Shown here piece by piece: positions 18,059-26,652 of a stretch of 64,000 nucleotides of DNA. The stretch is taken from the NCBI RefSeq assembly GCF_001746205.1, contig NZ_MDCO01000006.1:372001-436000 (forward strand), in the 5' to 3' direction. The position numbers were made by a program, and so were the translations under genes. Under the pieces are notes generated by a model that was not told the DNA's origin, made no database searches, and was given only the letters and a program-made list of their open reading frames with translations. Numbering within the stretch: position 1 is the stretch's first letter; each line of letters begins with the position of its first letter. The DNA comes from Brachyspira hampsonii. GTDB lineage: Bacteria; Spirochaetota; Brachyspiria; Brachyspirales; Brachyspiraceae.

Positions 18059-18529
18059 ATGGATAAAATAATTAAATATCAAAAAGAAGAAATAGCTTTT
18101 AAGTGGGACGGTATATTAAATGCGGATATTCAAAAAGCTATAGATTTAAAATTAGCTTTTATTATACCTAATCAGCCAGATGACAGAAGTCTTTTTGTAA
18201 AGACTGGAGAATATCAGACAGCAAAGAAAAAAGAACCAGCACGAATAAAATACACTAATGTACCTATTGGTTATTGGGTGGTTATAGATGATTTTTTTTC
18301 TGATAAAGATGGCTCAGATATAAAATATATGAAAAAAGCAAAAATTGTAAAAGATAAATACTTCTCAAGTAAATATCATATTATAAGCGATGAACCTAGT
18401 TTATTTGATGATGAGAGTAAAGAGAATAATGCTGAAGAAGAAAAAGAAGTTAAAGAACTTCAAGTAGAATTAAAAGAAGCAATAAACAACTTCTCTGATA
18501 GAACAGGTATTAAAGTAGAGGTTTGCTGA
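18059..18529 (+). CDS. Phage protein, unknown, acidic C-terminus
   Basis: A 156-residue protein. The N-terminal half (YQKEEIAFKWDGIL through GYWVVIDDFFSDKDG) looks globular, and residues about 118-140 are an acidic helix (ESKENNAEEEKEVKELQVEL). Its TGA overlaps the ATG of the next gene (TGATG), so the two are translationally coupled. Confidence 0.65.
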   Translation: MDKIIKYQKEEIAFKWDGILNADIQKAIDLKLAFIIPNQPDDRSLFVKTGEYQTAKKKEPARIKYTNVPIGYWVVIDDFFSDKDGSDIKYMKKAKIVKDKYFSSKYHIISDEPSLFDDESKENNAEEEKEVKELQVELKEAINNFSDRTGIKVEVC

Positions 18530-19479
18530 TGGAACATTCATTTAATATAGTTATAGCAGAAAAGTATGGAATGCCTGAGGCAGTTCTTTATAATCATTTT
18601 CTTTTTTGGATAAAGAAAAATAAAGCCAATGCTAAAAATTATAGAGACGGTAAGTTTTGGACATATTCATCGGTAAAAGCATTATGCGATTTATTTCCGT
18701 ATATGACTAAAAATCAGATAGAGTATGCTTTAAAAAAACTTATAGATAATAAAGTATTAGTGAAGGCTGTTTATAATGATAATAGTTATGATAGAACTAG
18801 CTGGTATGCTTTTTGCGAAGAGCCTGAAGATTTAAAAGCTATAGCAAACCCTTATAAAAAAGAAGATAAGAAAGATGAAAATTCAGAAAAGGAAAGCGGA
18901 AATATACAAAATGGAAATAGTAATTTTCAGAAATCCATTTCGGAAAAATCAGAAATGGAAGAAGAAAATTTCCAAAATGGAAGCAGTAATTTTCAGAAAT
19001 CACATACAGATAATTTAACAAATAGTTTAACAGATACATTAACAAATAATTTAACAAATACTGCGTGCGAAAAAAATGCTAATGATTTCACAAATCCGTA
19101 CGGACTTCTGAATTATCCGAATTGGGATTGGTATAATTTTAAGCAGGCTTATCTGTATTGGTATTCGCTTCTTACCGGTAAAGCTGTAAACGATATTATT
19201 CAAACTTTATCCAAAAGAGATATAGGCTCGGATAAAATAAATTGGCTTGAGAATGCTTTTAATAAACGCAAGGTAAATGCCGGAGTAGCAATATTTGAGA
19301 CTTTGGAATATATCGCTCAAAACAAAGATTGTCAGAAAAATGTTTATCTTAGGTCTTCTAATTATTTAGATGGTGTAATAATGCGTTTGTCAGATATGAA
19401 TTTGGCAGAAAATGACGGCATATCTACTGAAGGCACAGGGCATTATCCAAATCCTACATTTGATAATTTTAAATATTAG
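18529..19479 (+). CDS. Winged-helix phage replication initiator-type protein
   Basis: I choose ATG 18529 (TGATG coupling) over the TTG two codons earlier. The 316-residue product begins MEHSFNIVIAEKYGMPEAVL. Its winged-helix pattern (FWTYSSVKALCDLFPYMTKN, QIEYALKKLIDNKVLV) is seen in phage replication and conserved phage-helix proteins. A linker rich in Asn, Lys and Ser carries imperfect repeats (FQNGSSNFQKS). A C-terminal helical domain (YNFKQAYLYWYSLLTGK) follows. It probably recognises the phage origin, which may lie inside the gene as in other phages. Confidence 0.6.
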   Translation: MEHSFNIVIAEKYGMPEAVLYNHFLFWIKKNKANAKNYRDGKFWTYSSVKALCDLFPYMTKNQIEYALKKLIDNKVLVKAVYNDNSYDRTSWYAFCEEPEDLKAIANPYKKEDKKDENSEKESGNIQNGNSNFQKSISEKSEMEEENFQNGSSNFQKSHTDNLTNSLTDTLTNNLTNTACEKNANDFTNPYGLLNYPNWDWYNFKQAYLYWYSLLTGKAVNDIIQTLSKRDIGSDKINWLENAFNKRKVNAGVAIFETLEYIAQNKDCQKNVYLRSSNYLDGVIMRLSDMNLAENDGISTEGTGHYPNPTFDNFKY

Positions 19480-19488
19480 GAGGAATAA

Positions 19489-20124
19489 ATGGGAAGATAC
19501 GGCATCAATAAAGATACACAAAGTACAGAAAATATATCAGTATCTAAAATTAATTATGGAGAGCATAGAAATAAATATAAAAAAGAGCTTTATAATTTAT
19601 TAAACGGCATAGAAGAAAATTCTCTTAATTCAAAGACAATTTTACAGTTTTATGTTCTTCTTAGAAATTACGGTATATATGCTGAAGATGATATTGATAG
19701 TGCTTATAAATATTTTGAGGATAAAGATGAAAGATTGATTGTAAAATTGGCAGTATATTTATCTGATTTAAACAATAAAAGAAAAATATATAAGGCTTTA
19801 AAATTAATACTTAAATGTATTGATAATATAAGAGATTTTTCAAATAACGGATTTTATCTTGATTTTCTTGAAGATTTAAAAGCAGTCTGCGGTTTAATAG
19901 TAGCTCCTTCATATAATAATTTCATAGAGCCTAGCATATATACTCATAATAATATTTTCAAAGAAGATTCAAGCATAGTAGAACAGATAATTAAACATAA
20001 TGAAATATCAAGCAATGAACATTTTGAAGGAGATAATACTTTTGAGTTTGACAGCTATGAAGAGATAAGAAGGAATAAGGCTATTAGTAAAAAAATAATG
20101 AAAACAGTTAAAGGAGTGAGCTAA
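19489..20124 (+). CDS. Phage protein, unknown (replication region)
   Basis: A 211-residue helical protein with no recognised family. It starts 9 bp after the initiator-type gene behind GGAGGAATAA, so it may act with it, for example as a helicase loader. No ATP-binding motif is visible, so that is a guess from position. Its stop overlaps the next start (TAATG). Confidence 0.6.
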   Translation: MGRYGINKDTQSTENISVSKINYGEHRNKYKKELYNLLNGIEENSLNSKTILQFYVLLRNYGIYAEDDIDSAYKYFEDKDERLIVKLAVYLSDLNNKRKIYKALKLILKCIDNIRDFSNNGFYLDFLEDLKAVCGLIVAPSYNNFIEPSIYTHNNIFKEDSSIVEQIIKHNEISSNEHFEGDNTFEFDSYEEIRRNKAISKKIMKTVKGVS

Positions 20125-20423
20125 TGACTAATAAAAAGAAAGTTAGAAAAACTTCTAAAGACTGCTATAACACTACTGTAAAAGATATGAAAGCTAATTT
20201 ATACAGACAAATATTAAGAGCCATAAGAGAATTAAAAGAACCTTCTACATGCAGAGAAATTGCTAATCATCTAAAAATGGAGGCTTCTACAATATCGGCT
20301 AGGATAAATGAATTAAAAGAACAAGGCGTATTGCTTGAGGCAGGAAAAAGAAAAGACAAAATTACTAATGTAACAAGTATAGTTTTGAGTATTAATAAAA
20401 ATATTCAATGGAGTTTATTTTAA
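20124..20423 (+). CDS. Winged-helix DNA-binding protein
   Basis: A 99-residue protein with a clear winged-helix core: LYRQILRAIRELKEPSTCRE, IANHLKMEASTISARINELK and EQGVLLEAGKRKDKI. The basic N-terminus KKKVRKTSKDC may contact DNA. It is coupled to the previous gene by TAATG. A transcriptional regulator is likely. Confidence 0.75.
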   Translation: MTNKKKVRKTSKDCYNTTVKDMKANLYRQILRAIRELKEPSTCREIANHLKMEASTISARINELKEQGVLLEAGKRKDKITNVTSIVLSINKNIQWSLF

Positions 20424-20425
20424 TT

Positions 20426-20623
20426 ATGGAAACATTAGAACAATTATATAAAGAATTTCAAAATGAAAATATATGTTTATATAATCCTGATAAAAGAGTT
20501 CATAATTTGCCTTGTAAATACTGCTGTAAAAACTTTAAAAATGGTGATTATATTATACAAAAGCCATTGGATTTTACAGGAGCTTATCATGCTGAATGTT
20601 ATAGAAAATTAATAAATAAATAA
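20426..20623 (+). CDS. Small zinc-finger phage protein
   Basis: I start at ATG 20426, three bases after the previous stop, instead of the in-frame ATG at 20408 inside the upstream gene. The 65-residue product has LPCKYCCKNFKNGDYI and AYHAECYRKL, a CxxC plus HxxC set like the LIM/treble-clef type proteins at 16650. Function unknown. Confidence 0.65.
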   Translation: METLEQLYKEFQNENICLYNPDKRVHNLPCKYCCKNFKNGDYIIQKPLDFTGAYHAECYRKLINK

Positions 20624-20645
20624 AACAAATAATTGGGGGGATAGA

Positions 20646-20852
20646 ATGAACATAAATAAATACGGTATACCTATCTTGGAAAAGCAAGAGGTAAATACAA
20701 AAGAAATATGTATAGAGATGATCTCTGATAACATATATATGGAAGCAGCTAATTTAAAAGTTGAAGATTTAGACTGCGATTCTTTTAGAGATTTTTATGG
20801 TAATTGGAGAGGCAAAGACATAAAGAACTTAATAGAATTGGAGGAAAAATAA
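20646..20852 (+). CDS. Small phage protein, unknown
   Basis: A 68-residue acidic protein after the ribosome-binding site TTGGGGGGATAG. No family recognised. Its C-terminal codons contain the GGAGG that serves the next gene. Confidence 0.6.
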   Translation: MNINKYGIPILEKQEVNTKEICIEMISDNIYMEAANLKVEDLDCDSFRDFYGNWRGKDIKNLIELEEK

Positions 20853-20854
20853 AA

Positions 20855-21289
20855 ATGGAAAAAATAAAAGTATATTTAAGCGGTGCTATTAGTAATAGAG
20901 AAAATTATAAGCAAGAGTTTTATGAGGCAAGGGATAAGGTTACTAATTTTATGAAAAGCAGGAATATAGAATGCGAAGTTATAGTGCCTTGTGATTATGA
21001 TTATCTTAATAAAACAGGAATATGGGAAGAGTATCTAAAAAATGATATTAAATTATTAGTTGACTGCGATTGTCTTATAGATATAGAAAATGAAAGCTAT
21101 GAATCGAAAGGTGCTATGCTTGAAAAAATGATATGTATGTCTTTGGGTATACCTATTATTTCTTTAAGTTCTTTTTTAGACGGAAATATGACTTATAAAT
21201 ATTCTACTACAAAAATAGATGAGAACTTCTTTGATAATATCAAACTTGATGATTTTAAAGAGTTCGGCGAAATGCAGTATGATGTTTAA
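20855..21289 (+). CDS. DUF4406 nucleoside 2-deoxyribosyltransferase-like protein
   Basis: I start at ATG 20855 (ribosome-binding site TTGGAGGAAAAATAAA), 17 codons inside the longest frame. The 144-residue product has IKVYLSGAISNRENYKQEF at the N-terminus and IWEEYLKNDIKLLVDCDCLI, SKGAMLEKMICMSLGIPI later. This matches the DUF4406/NDT-like Rossmann fold, which acts on N-glycosidic bonds of deoxynucleotides. It is directly followed by a DUF1599 protein, so a role in modified-nucleotide metabolism is plausible. Confidence 0.7.
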   Translation: MEKIKVYLSGAISNRENYKQEFYEARDKVTNFMKSRNIECEVIVPCDYDYLNKTGIWEEYLKNDIKLLVDCDCLIDIENESYESKGAMLEKMICMSLGIPIISLSSFLDGNMTYKYSTTKIDENFFDNIKLDDFKEFGEMQYDV

Positions 21290-21305
21290 GAAAGGATATT
21301 TAAAT

Positions 21306-21791
21306 ATGAATAAAGAAGAGCTTATAACTAATAAAATTAATTCTCTTAAATGTAGGGGAAAATATAATTTAGATATTAAAGAGAGTATTTCTAATATGCT
21401 TTTTAATTTTACTAAATTGAAACATAAAATATTGAAAGGAAATTATAAAGTCAAAAATAATCTTAATAAGTTAATACATTATGCTGTAAATGTTTCTTTA
21501 TTAAAACAATATAATTATATAGGGTATGAAGATATAAAAAATAAATATGAAGAATTAGAAAAACTTCTTATAAAGAAAAATACTGATTATGGAAACAGTT
21601 TTGATAAAACGCTTGATGAATATGGATTAAATATAGCTTTGGTGAGGATAGAAGATAAAATAAATAGATTTAAAAATCTAAAAGATAAAGCAGATCATAA
21701 GGTAGATGAAGATTTAAAAGATACTATTTTGGATATAGCAGGCTACGGAGTATTGTTTGCTATATATTTGGAAAATAAGGAGGATAAATAA
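21306..21791 (+). CDS. DUF1599 (nucleotide-modification-associated, Nmad1-type) protein
   Basis: The start is ATG 21306 behind AAGAAAGGATATTTAA; the longer frame overlaps the previous gene. In the 161-residue product the C-terminal half carries LLIKKNTDYGNSFDKTLDEY, IALVRIEDKINRFKNL and DLKDTILDIAGYGVLFAIYL, the DUF1599 signature. The family was named for association with DNA-base-modification genes in phages. The N-terminal 75 residues are basic and unassigned. Coupled to the next gene (stop and start overlap at 21791). Confidence 0.72.
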   Translation: MNKEELITNKINSLKCRGKYNLDIKESISNMLFNFTKLKHKILKGNYKVKNNLNKLIHYAVNVSLLKQYNYIGYEDIKNKYEELEKLLIKKNTDYGNSFDKTLDEYGLNIALVRIEDKINRFKNLKDKADHKVDEDLKDTILDIAGYGVLFAIYLENKEDK

Positions 21792-22120
21792 TGAAAAAAA
21801 TTAGAGAAAATAAAAGATATAAAAACATATTAAGAAAAAGAGAGAAAATAATTAAATATAATAAATTGTTAGGATTAAAACATAAATATTCACAATATGT
21901 ATATGAAATAAAAGATTTTTATAAATCTAAATATAAAACATCAAATATTGATATACATTTATTACCAGATTATAAAAGCGGCATAAGAAATAAAAGATAT
22001 TATAAGAAAAAAAATAGCAGAATAAAGAATATCGATAAAAAGTTAAAAAATGTTGTATTTCCTGTTAGTTTATGGATAGATAGTAAAGTAACTATAGATA
22101 AAATTATGCTTGGATTTTAG
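21791..22120 (+). CDS. Lysine-rich phage protein, unknown
   Basis: A 109-residue, very basic protein (RYKKKNSRIKNIDKKLK). It may bind nucleic acid. No family recognised. Starts within the stop of the DUF1599 gene. Confidence 0.6.
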   Translation: MKKIRENKRYKNILRKREKIIKYNKLLGLKHKYSQYVYEIKDFYKSKYKTSNIDIHLLPDYKSGIRNKRYYKKKNSRIKNIDKKLKNVVFPVSLWIDSKVTIDKIMLGF

Positions 22121-22130
22121 GAGGCTAAAT

Positions 22131-22310
22131 ATGAAATGCGAAGTTTGTAATCAAAACAAAGCCGTAAAAGAAGCGGCTTACCAAATAGGAAGTTTAATAA
22201 CATTAGTTTCTGTATGCTGTGAATGTTCTTCGGATATAGCAAATAGCAGTCATATTCTTAATACAGGATATAAAATAAGACGAATGTCCGCCTACGGCGA
22301 GGAGAAGTAA
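22131..22310 (+). CDS. 59-aa zinc-finger phage protein
   Basis: ATG 22131 follows the ribosome-binding site TAGGAGGCTAAAT, so I prefer it to the upstream TTG. The product has MKCEVCNQNKAV and VSVCCECSS, two cysteine pairs that could hold one zinc. Function unknown. Confidence 0.65.
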   Translation: MKCEVCNQNKAVKEAAYQIGSLITLVSVCCECSSDIANSSHILNTGYKIRRMSAYGEEK

Positions 22311-22311
22311 A

Positions 22312-22518
22312 ATGAGTAAATTAATTCATATAAAAAAATTAGGGCTTGCTTTTAATAAAGATGATTTTATGAGAATCGAAAAAAGCAGTATCAATCCTTG
22401 TGGAATATATATCTATTATCAAGATGGAAAATATTCTTATATAGTCTGTAAAAGTGAAAGACAAGCAAATCTATGGTGTACTTTAATAGTGAAAAAAAAT
22501 AGAGGAGAGCGAAAATGA
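22312..22518 (+). CDS. Small phage protein, unknown
   Basis: A 68-residue protein starting one base after the previous stop. Its TGA overlaps the next ATG (ATGA). No family recognised. It lies directly upstream of a VRR-NUC nuclease. Confidence 0.6.
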   Translation: MSKLIHIKKLGLAFNKDDFMRIEKSSINPCGIYIYYQDGKYSYIVCKSERQANLWCTLIVKKNRGERK

Positions 22519-23012
22519 CAATTGCTGATAGATACGAATGTTTTAATTTAGAAAAGATAGTTGAAGAAATAAGAGATATAGATATTGAAACATTAAAAAA
22601 TAATATTTCAGCTGAAAAAGATGAGGAGAAAAGATATAACAATCATTTATCTGAAGAAAGAATACAGCAAATAGTTATAGCTTATCTTGATGATAAAAAT
22701 ATCATCTGTGAGCCTTCTATGAGCGGAATAAGAATAAAATCTTTTAAGACTAGAAGAAAGATGAGAGAACAGGGAGTAAAAAAAGGCTATCCTGATTTGA
22801 CTATAAAAAAGCTTAATAGAAGAGATACTACATTCTGTTTAGAATTAAAAACAGTAATAGGCAAACTATCTAAAGACCAAAAAGACATACTCAATAGAAC
22901 TAAAGCCGAGCATATTCCTTGCTCAGTAAGTTATGGAATTAATGACGCTTTATATAAAATTAATAAGTATCTAATTGGCGAGCCTGTCATTTGGGAAGAA
23001 AAAGTAGAATAG
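22515..23012 (+). CDS. VRR-NUC domain endonuclease
   Basis: The 165-residue protein ends in a VRR-NUC (PD-(D/E)xK) fold: GIRIKSFKTRRKMREQGVKK, GYPDLTIKK, CLELKTVIGKLSKDQKDIL. The Asp of YPDL and the E-x-K of LELKT are the expected metal-binding residues. Phage VRR-NUC proteins are stand-alone structure-specific nucleases. The N-terminal 55 residues are an extra acidic helical region. Confidence 0.85.
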   Translation: MTIADRYECFNLEKIVEEIRDIDIETLKNNISAEKDEEKRYNNHLSEERIQQIVIAYLDDKNIICEPSMSGIRIKSFKTRRKMREQGVKKGYPDLTIKKLNRRDTTFCLELKTVIGKLSKDQKDILNRTKAEHIPCSVSYGINDALYKINKYLIGEPVIWEEKVE

Positions 23013-23016
23013 CATA

Positions 23017-23577
23017 ATGAAAAATATTGAATGGTGCGACATAACAATAAATCCTGTTGTTGGCTGTCCTAGAGGCTGTCCTTACTGCTACGCTAAAAAA
23101 ATAAATGATAGATTTCATTTTACTGAAGATTTTTCTAAATCTAAAACATTTTTAGAAAGACTTGAGCAAATTAATAAAATAAAAAATAAAAAAATATTTA
23201 TGAACTCAATGTCAGATATAGCGTATTGGGACGATTATACTATTGATACCGTAGTATTTTATATGAAAGCAAACCCTAGTAATGAATATTATTTTCTTAC
23301 TAAGAAAGTTGATGCTTTAGAAAATGTTTCAAGAAGACCATATCCTAATACTAATTTTAAAACATTTACTAAGGCTTTGGACGGTTCTTATTATGAACTT
23401 AAAAAAGGCAAATATATTCAATTAATTTTTTTAGGAAACAAAAATATTCCTTTCTGTACTATAAGAAGTGCCTATGGAAAAATGGCTAATAAAAAAGAAT
23501 ATTATCAGTCTAAAATCGGCGAGGTATTCAATATAATAATAGTTTGTGAAAGCCCTAAATTACCGCTTGAAGTGTAA
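23017..23577 (+). CDS. DUF5131 (phage Gp37/Gp68-type) protein, C-terminus atypical
   Basis: The 186-residue protein opens with the DUF5131 signature IEWCDITINPVVGCPRGCPYCYAKK, followed by KKIFMNSMSDIAYWDDY and YYFLTKK. The CxxxCxxC suggests an Fe-S or radical-SAM-like site. After about residue 105 the family pattern (usually a long second half) is lost. Instead there is KKGKYIQLIFLGNKNIPF and EYYQSKIGEVFNIIIV, which looks to me like a different beta-rich domain, perhaps ASCH/PUA-like. It may be a recombinant chimera. Confidence 0.65.
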   Translation: MKNIEWCDITINPVVGCPRGCPYCYAKKINDRFHFTEDFSKSKTFLERLEQINKIKNKKIFMNSMSDIAYWDDYTIDTVVFYMKANPSNEYYFLTKKVDALENVSRRPYPNTNFKTFTKALDGSYYELKKGKYIQLIFLGNKNIPFCTIRSAYGKMANKKEYYQSKIGEVFNIIIVCESPKLPLEV

Positions 23578-23587
23578 GGAGATTAAA

Positions 23588-23851
23588 ATGAAACATAATA
23601 GATTTAATAAAAGAGATAATAGTTATCTAAAACATAAAAAAGAATTATTTGAAGAGATGAATGGAAAATGTGCTTACTGCGGGATAGAATTAGAGTATAA
23701 AAAGGCTACTATAGATCATAAAGTGCCTTTAGCAGTTGGAGGAACTAATGACAGAGGAAATCTTATAATATGCTGTTTTAGCTGTAATCATTATAAGAGA
23801 AACAGAGATATTGAAGGTTTTAGAAAGTCTATACAAAATACTGTCAAATAG
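23588..23851 (+). CDS. HNH endonuclease, possibly shortened by an in-frame TAG
   Basis: ATG 23588 follows AAGGAGATTAAA. The 87-residue product has CAYCGIELEYKKATIDHKVP, GGTNDRGNLIICCFSCN and HYKRNRD, a complete HNH/McrA-type zinc-plus-catalytic module. The reading frame stays open past the TAG for 33 more codons to TAA at 23953, encoding LKGNSAYRLALKYERIEEAD and onward. That tail looks like real coding sequence, either the lost C-terminus or a remnant of another gene. Confidence 0.78.
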   Translation: MKHNRFNKRDNSYLKHKKELFEEMNGKCAYCGIELEYKKATIDHKVPLAVGGTNDRGNLIICCFSCNHYKRNRDIEGFRKSIQNTVK

Positions 23852-23965
23852 CTTAAAGGCAATTCTGCTTATAGATTAGCCTTAAAGTATGAAAGAATAG
23901 AAGAAGCTGATATGAATAAAAATGTAGTGTTTTATTTTGAAAGTAAAAAGTAAGGAGCTTTTTAT

Positions 23966-24874
23966 ATGATTAAATTATTCAGTGCGTTCAGCGGTATAGG
24001 TGCTTTTGAGAAGGCATTAGAGAATTTGAATATAGATTTTGAATTAATAGGCTTCTCTGAAATAGACAAATATGCTTCTGAAAGCTACAGTATACTTCAT
24101 AATGCTGATAAAAATATTAATTACGGAGATATAACTAAAATTGATATTAATACTCTTCCTGATTTTGATTTATTTACTTGGGGTTTTCCATGTCAGGATT
24201 TATCTGTAATAGGAACACAGAAAGGATTTAATGGAGAGAAAAGTGTTTTATTTTTTCAAGGCTATGAAATATTAAAACATAAAAAACCTGCTGTAAGCAT
24301 TATAGAAAATGTATCTAATCTTATGAGTAAAAAATTTGATAAAGAATTAAACACAATAATAAAACTGCTTGGAAAAATAGGATATAAAACAAAAATATTA
24401 AGAATGAATGCCAAAGAATACGGCATACCTCAGAACAGAGACAGAGTTTTTATAGTATCTATGATTAATAAATATCCTCATTTAAATATTAAAAAGGAAG
24501 AACTCTTTTTTTATGCTAAAGATATTTTAGAAGATAATGCTGATAAAAAATATTATTTAAGCGATAAGCAGTTTGAGGCAATAGAGAGAAAAGGAACAGC
24601 TTTTGAAGGGAGATTTAAGCCTTTTTTGTTGGAGGATTTTATAATAGCCAATGCTATAAATAATAGAACAGATGTTCCTACCTCCAATTTCATAAAAACG
24701 GATAAAGGTATTAGAAGATTAACGCCTTTGGAATGCTGGCTTTTAATGGGCTGGAGTAAGGAAGATTTCAGTAAGGTAAGGCATTTAAGTGATACTTAGT
24801 TATACAGGCAGGCTGGAAACAGTATAGTCATACAAGTTTTAGAGAAAATATTAGAAAAAATATATAAAAACTAA
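23966..24874 (+). pseudogene. C5-cytosine DNA methyltransferase interrupted by an amber codon
   Basis: The frame encodes motif I (FSAFSGIGAFEKAL), motif IV with catalytic Cys76 (GFPCQDLSVIG), motif VI (ENV) and motif VIII (QNRDRVFIV), then a target-recognition region. A TAG at 24797-24799 stops it after HLSDT. The next codons, in the same frame, read LYRQAGNSIVIQVLEKILEK. This is the conserved motif X that normally follows Ser-Asp-x-Gln. So the TAG probably replaces a CAG, and the truncated 277-residue form lacks motif X. As a phage orphan enzyme it would have protected DNA from restriction. Confidence 0.85.
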
Positions 24875-24889
24875 ATAAGGAAGTTAGAA

Positions 24890-25396
24890 ATGACTGATAC
24901 TGAAAAACAATCAGAGGTTAAGCAGTTTGAAGTAAGCAAAGAGGGTTTTTTAAAGCTAAAGGAGTTTATCAAAACATTAACTAACCCTTTTGAGTATGTT
25001 ATTCAGATTATAAAAAAAGATAAAATAAGAAGTAACAGACAGAATAAATGGTACTTCGGTATGCTTATGCCTGCTATTCGTTATTTTCTTACTGAAGAAT
25101 GGAGCAACATAAAAGATAACGATATGATGCATAAACAAATAGAATATACGCTCTCTGAAATATACTATGAAGATAAAATATATTCTATTAGAGATAAAAA
25201 CGGCAGAGAAATGAAATATACAAAACTCTCTATTTCATTTGATAATATGAGCCATAAAAAGTTTCAGGATTATCTTAATAAAATATTAATTAATCTCTCA
25301 AGGTTTACAGGATTTGAAACTTATAACCTTGATAGCTTAATAAAAGAATACTGCCTACAGACAGGCGAAAAATACAAGCCTTATAAAAGTTATTAA
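24890..25396 (+). CDS. Phage recombination-associated protein (NinB-like?)
   Basis: A 168-residue protein. The segment KKDKIRSNRQNKWYFGMLMP resembles the start of NinB-like phage recombination proteins, and the rest is helical. The match is weak, and position among DNA-modification genes is the main support. Otherwise unknown. Confidence 0.45.
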   Translation: MTDTEKQSEVKQFEVSKEGFLKLKEFIKTLTNPFEYVIQIIKKDKIRSNRQNKWYFGMLMPAIRYFLTEEWSNIKDNDMMHKQIEYTLSEIYYEDKIYSIRDKNGREMKYTKLSISFDNMSHKKFQDYLNKILINLSRFTGFETYNLDSLIKEYCLQTGEKYKPYKSY

Positions 25397-25409
25397 AGGA
25401 GTGTAAATA

Positions 25410-25802
25410 ATGAAAGTTGAAGATTTAAAGAAAGACCTAACATCTCAAATAAAGAATTTAATATTTACAATCTTCAAAGATTTTAATATATCAAATACTG
25501 ATATAGATGTATATTTTCAAAATTATCATTGTTCTATTTATGTAAAAAATACTCTGTTGACAATATATATAGAGTATGCTTTCGATTTAGGTTATGATGA
25601 TTTATATATTTCTATTCATAGCCAATTAAATAGTAAAATTTATCATAATAGAGCATTTATACCTGTATATTGTTCTCTTGAAGAATATATGAAATTTATA
25701 GATAAAAAAACTATTTTAGATAGTGAACTTATACAGATAATAAAAACACTATATTACAATAAAGAACTTTTGAAAAAAGAATTAAAAAATATTTTAGAGT
25801 AA
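25410..25802 (+). CDS. Phage protein, unknown
   Basis: A 130-residue protein with alternating aromatic-rich strands (IDVYFQNYHCSIYVKN, DDLYISIHSQ). No family recognised. Good ribosome-binding site (AAAGGAGTGTAAATA). Confidence 0.6.
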   Translation: MKVEDLKKDLTSQIKNLIFTIFKDFNISNTDIDVYFQNYHCSIYVKNTLLTIYIEYAFDLGYDDLYISIHSQLNSKIYHNRAFIPVYCSLEEYMKFIDKKTILDSELIQIIKTLYYNKELLKKELKNILE

Positions 25803-25843
25803 AAAATTATATAAAAAGATTTCATAAATATGGGTGTTAAATT

Positions 25844-26146
25844 ATGAGTATAGATTTTAAAAAACAAAAATATATGTTTTTAAATGGTGTCAAATATATG
25901 ATAGAAGATATAAAAAGATATTCTTATTGCTATATAAGAATGTGTATTATTGTAATATTGAAAGAAAATGAAGAGGAAAAAATTATAAAATATTTTAATA
26001 GAAATAATTTACGCAATGATGTAAATAAATTAAATCAATTATATGCTTTTAGGAAAGAAGAAAGAAAAAATATTGAATTAGATATTTACAGTAGTAAAGG
26101 AGTAGATGGAATAAAAAGAAGATTAGATATTCAAAAAAAACTTTAA
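25844..26146 (+). CDS. Phage protein, unknown
   Basis: A 100-residue basic protein, start ATG 25844 behind GGGTGTTAAATT. No family recognised; the N-terminal half is aromatic-rich (YCYIRMCIIVILKEN). Confidence 0.5.
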   Translation: MSIDFKKQKYMFLNGVKYMIEDIKRYSYCYIRMCIIVILKENEEEKIIKYFNRNNLRNDVNKLNQLYAFRKEERKNIELDIYSSKGVDGIKRRLDIQKKL

Positions 26147-26185
26147 AATATTGGGAAATATTTTTCTTTTGAAACAGAATATATT

Positions 26186-26353
26186 ATGGATAAAAATTTG
26201 ACTGATTTAGAGTTTAGATTTTTATGTTTTTTATCTTTATTCACTCCTTCTCTCCCAAAAAATGAGTATATAGCAGAGCTGTTGAATATTAGCACAGAAA
26301 AATTAATAACGGTTATTAATAATATAAAAGAAAAAGGATATATAAAAAAATAG
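26186..26353 (+). CDS. 55-aa winged-helix-like phage protein
   Basis: The frame from ATG 26186 encodes MDKNLTDLEFRFLCFLSLFT, then PSLPKNEYIAELLNISTEK and LITVINNIKEKGYIKK. This is the compact HTH pattern in which helix-turn-helix 'IAELLNISTEKLITVINNIK' precedes 'KGYI', as in phage replication and MarR-like regulators. No strong ribosome-binding site is visible. Possibly the DNA-binding part of a formerly larger protein. Confidence 0.55.
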   Translation: MDKNLTDLEFRFLCFLSLFTPSLPKNEYIAELLNISTEKLITVINNIKEKGYIKK

Positions 26354-26364
26354 GAGAATTAGAA

Positions 26365-26589
26365 ATGGATAAAACTGTATGTAATTTTTGTGATAGAGAA
26401 GTTTCTTCTGAAGAAATTATCACATTAAAAGGTTTTAAGGAAGATTCTTTTTTAGGAGTTAAAGGTGATGTGCAAATATGGTATAGTACAATATGTACAG
26501 ATTGCTATCTTAATATGAGAGAACGAATCGCTAAAAAAGAAATGAATTTAAAAAATGATTCTTTTCTTTTACATAGAATTGTACCTTAA
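26365..26589 (+). CDS. Small zinc-finger phage protein
   Basis: A 74-residue protein with VCNFCDREV and ICTDCYLNMRER, two CxxC pairs about 40 residues apart. Ribosome-binding site TAGGAGAATTAGAA. Function unknown. Confidence 0.65.
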   Translation: MDKTVCNFCDREVSSEEIITLKGFKEDSFLGVKGDVQIWYSTICTDCYLNMRERIAKKEMNLKNDSFLLHRIVP

Positions 26590-26652
26590 ATGTTTTTCCA
26601 AAATGATGTTTGAGGCAGGCAGATAAAAATAAATATTTTTTAGGGGTAGTCA

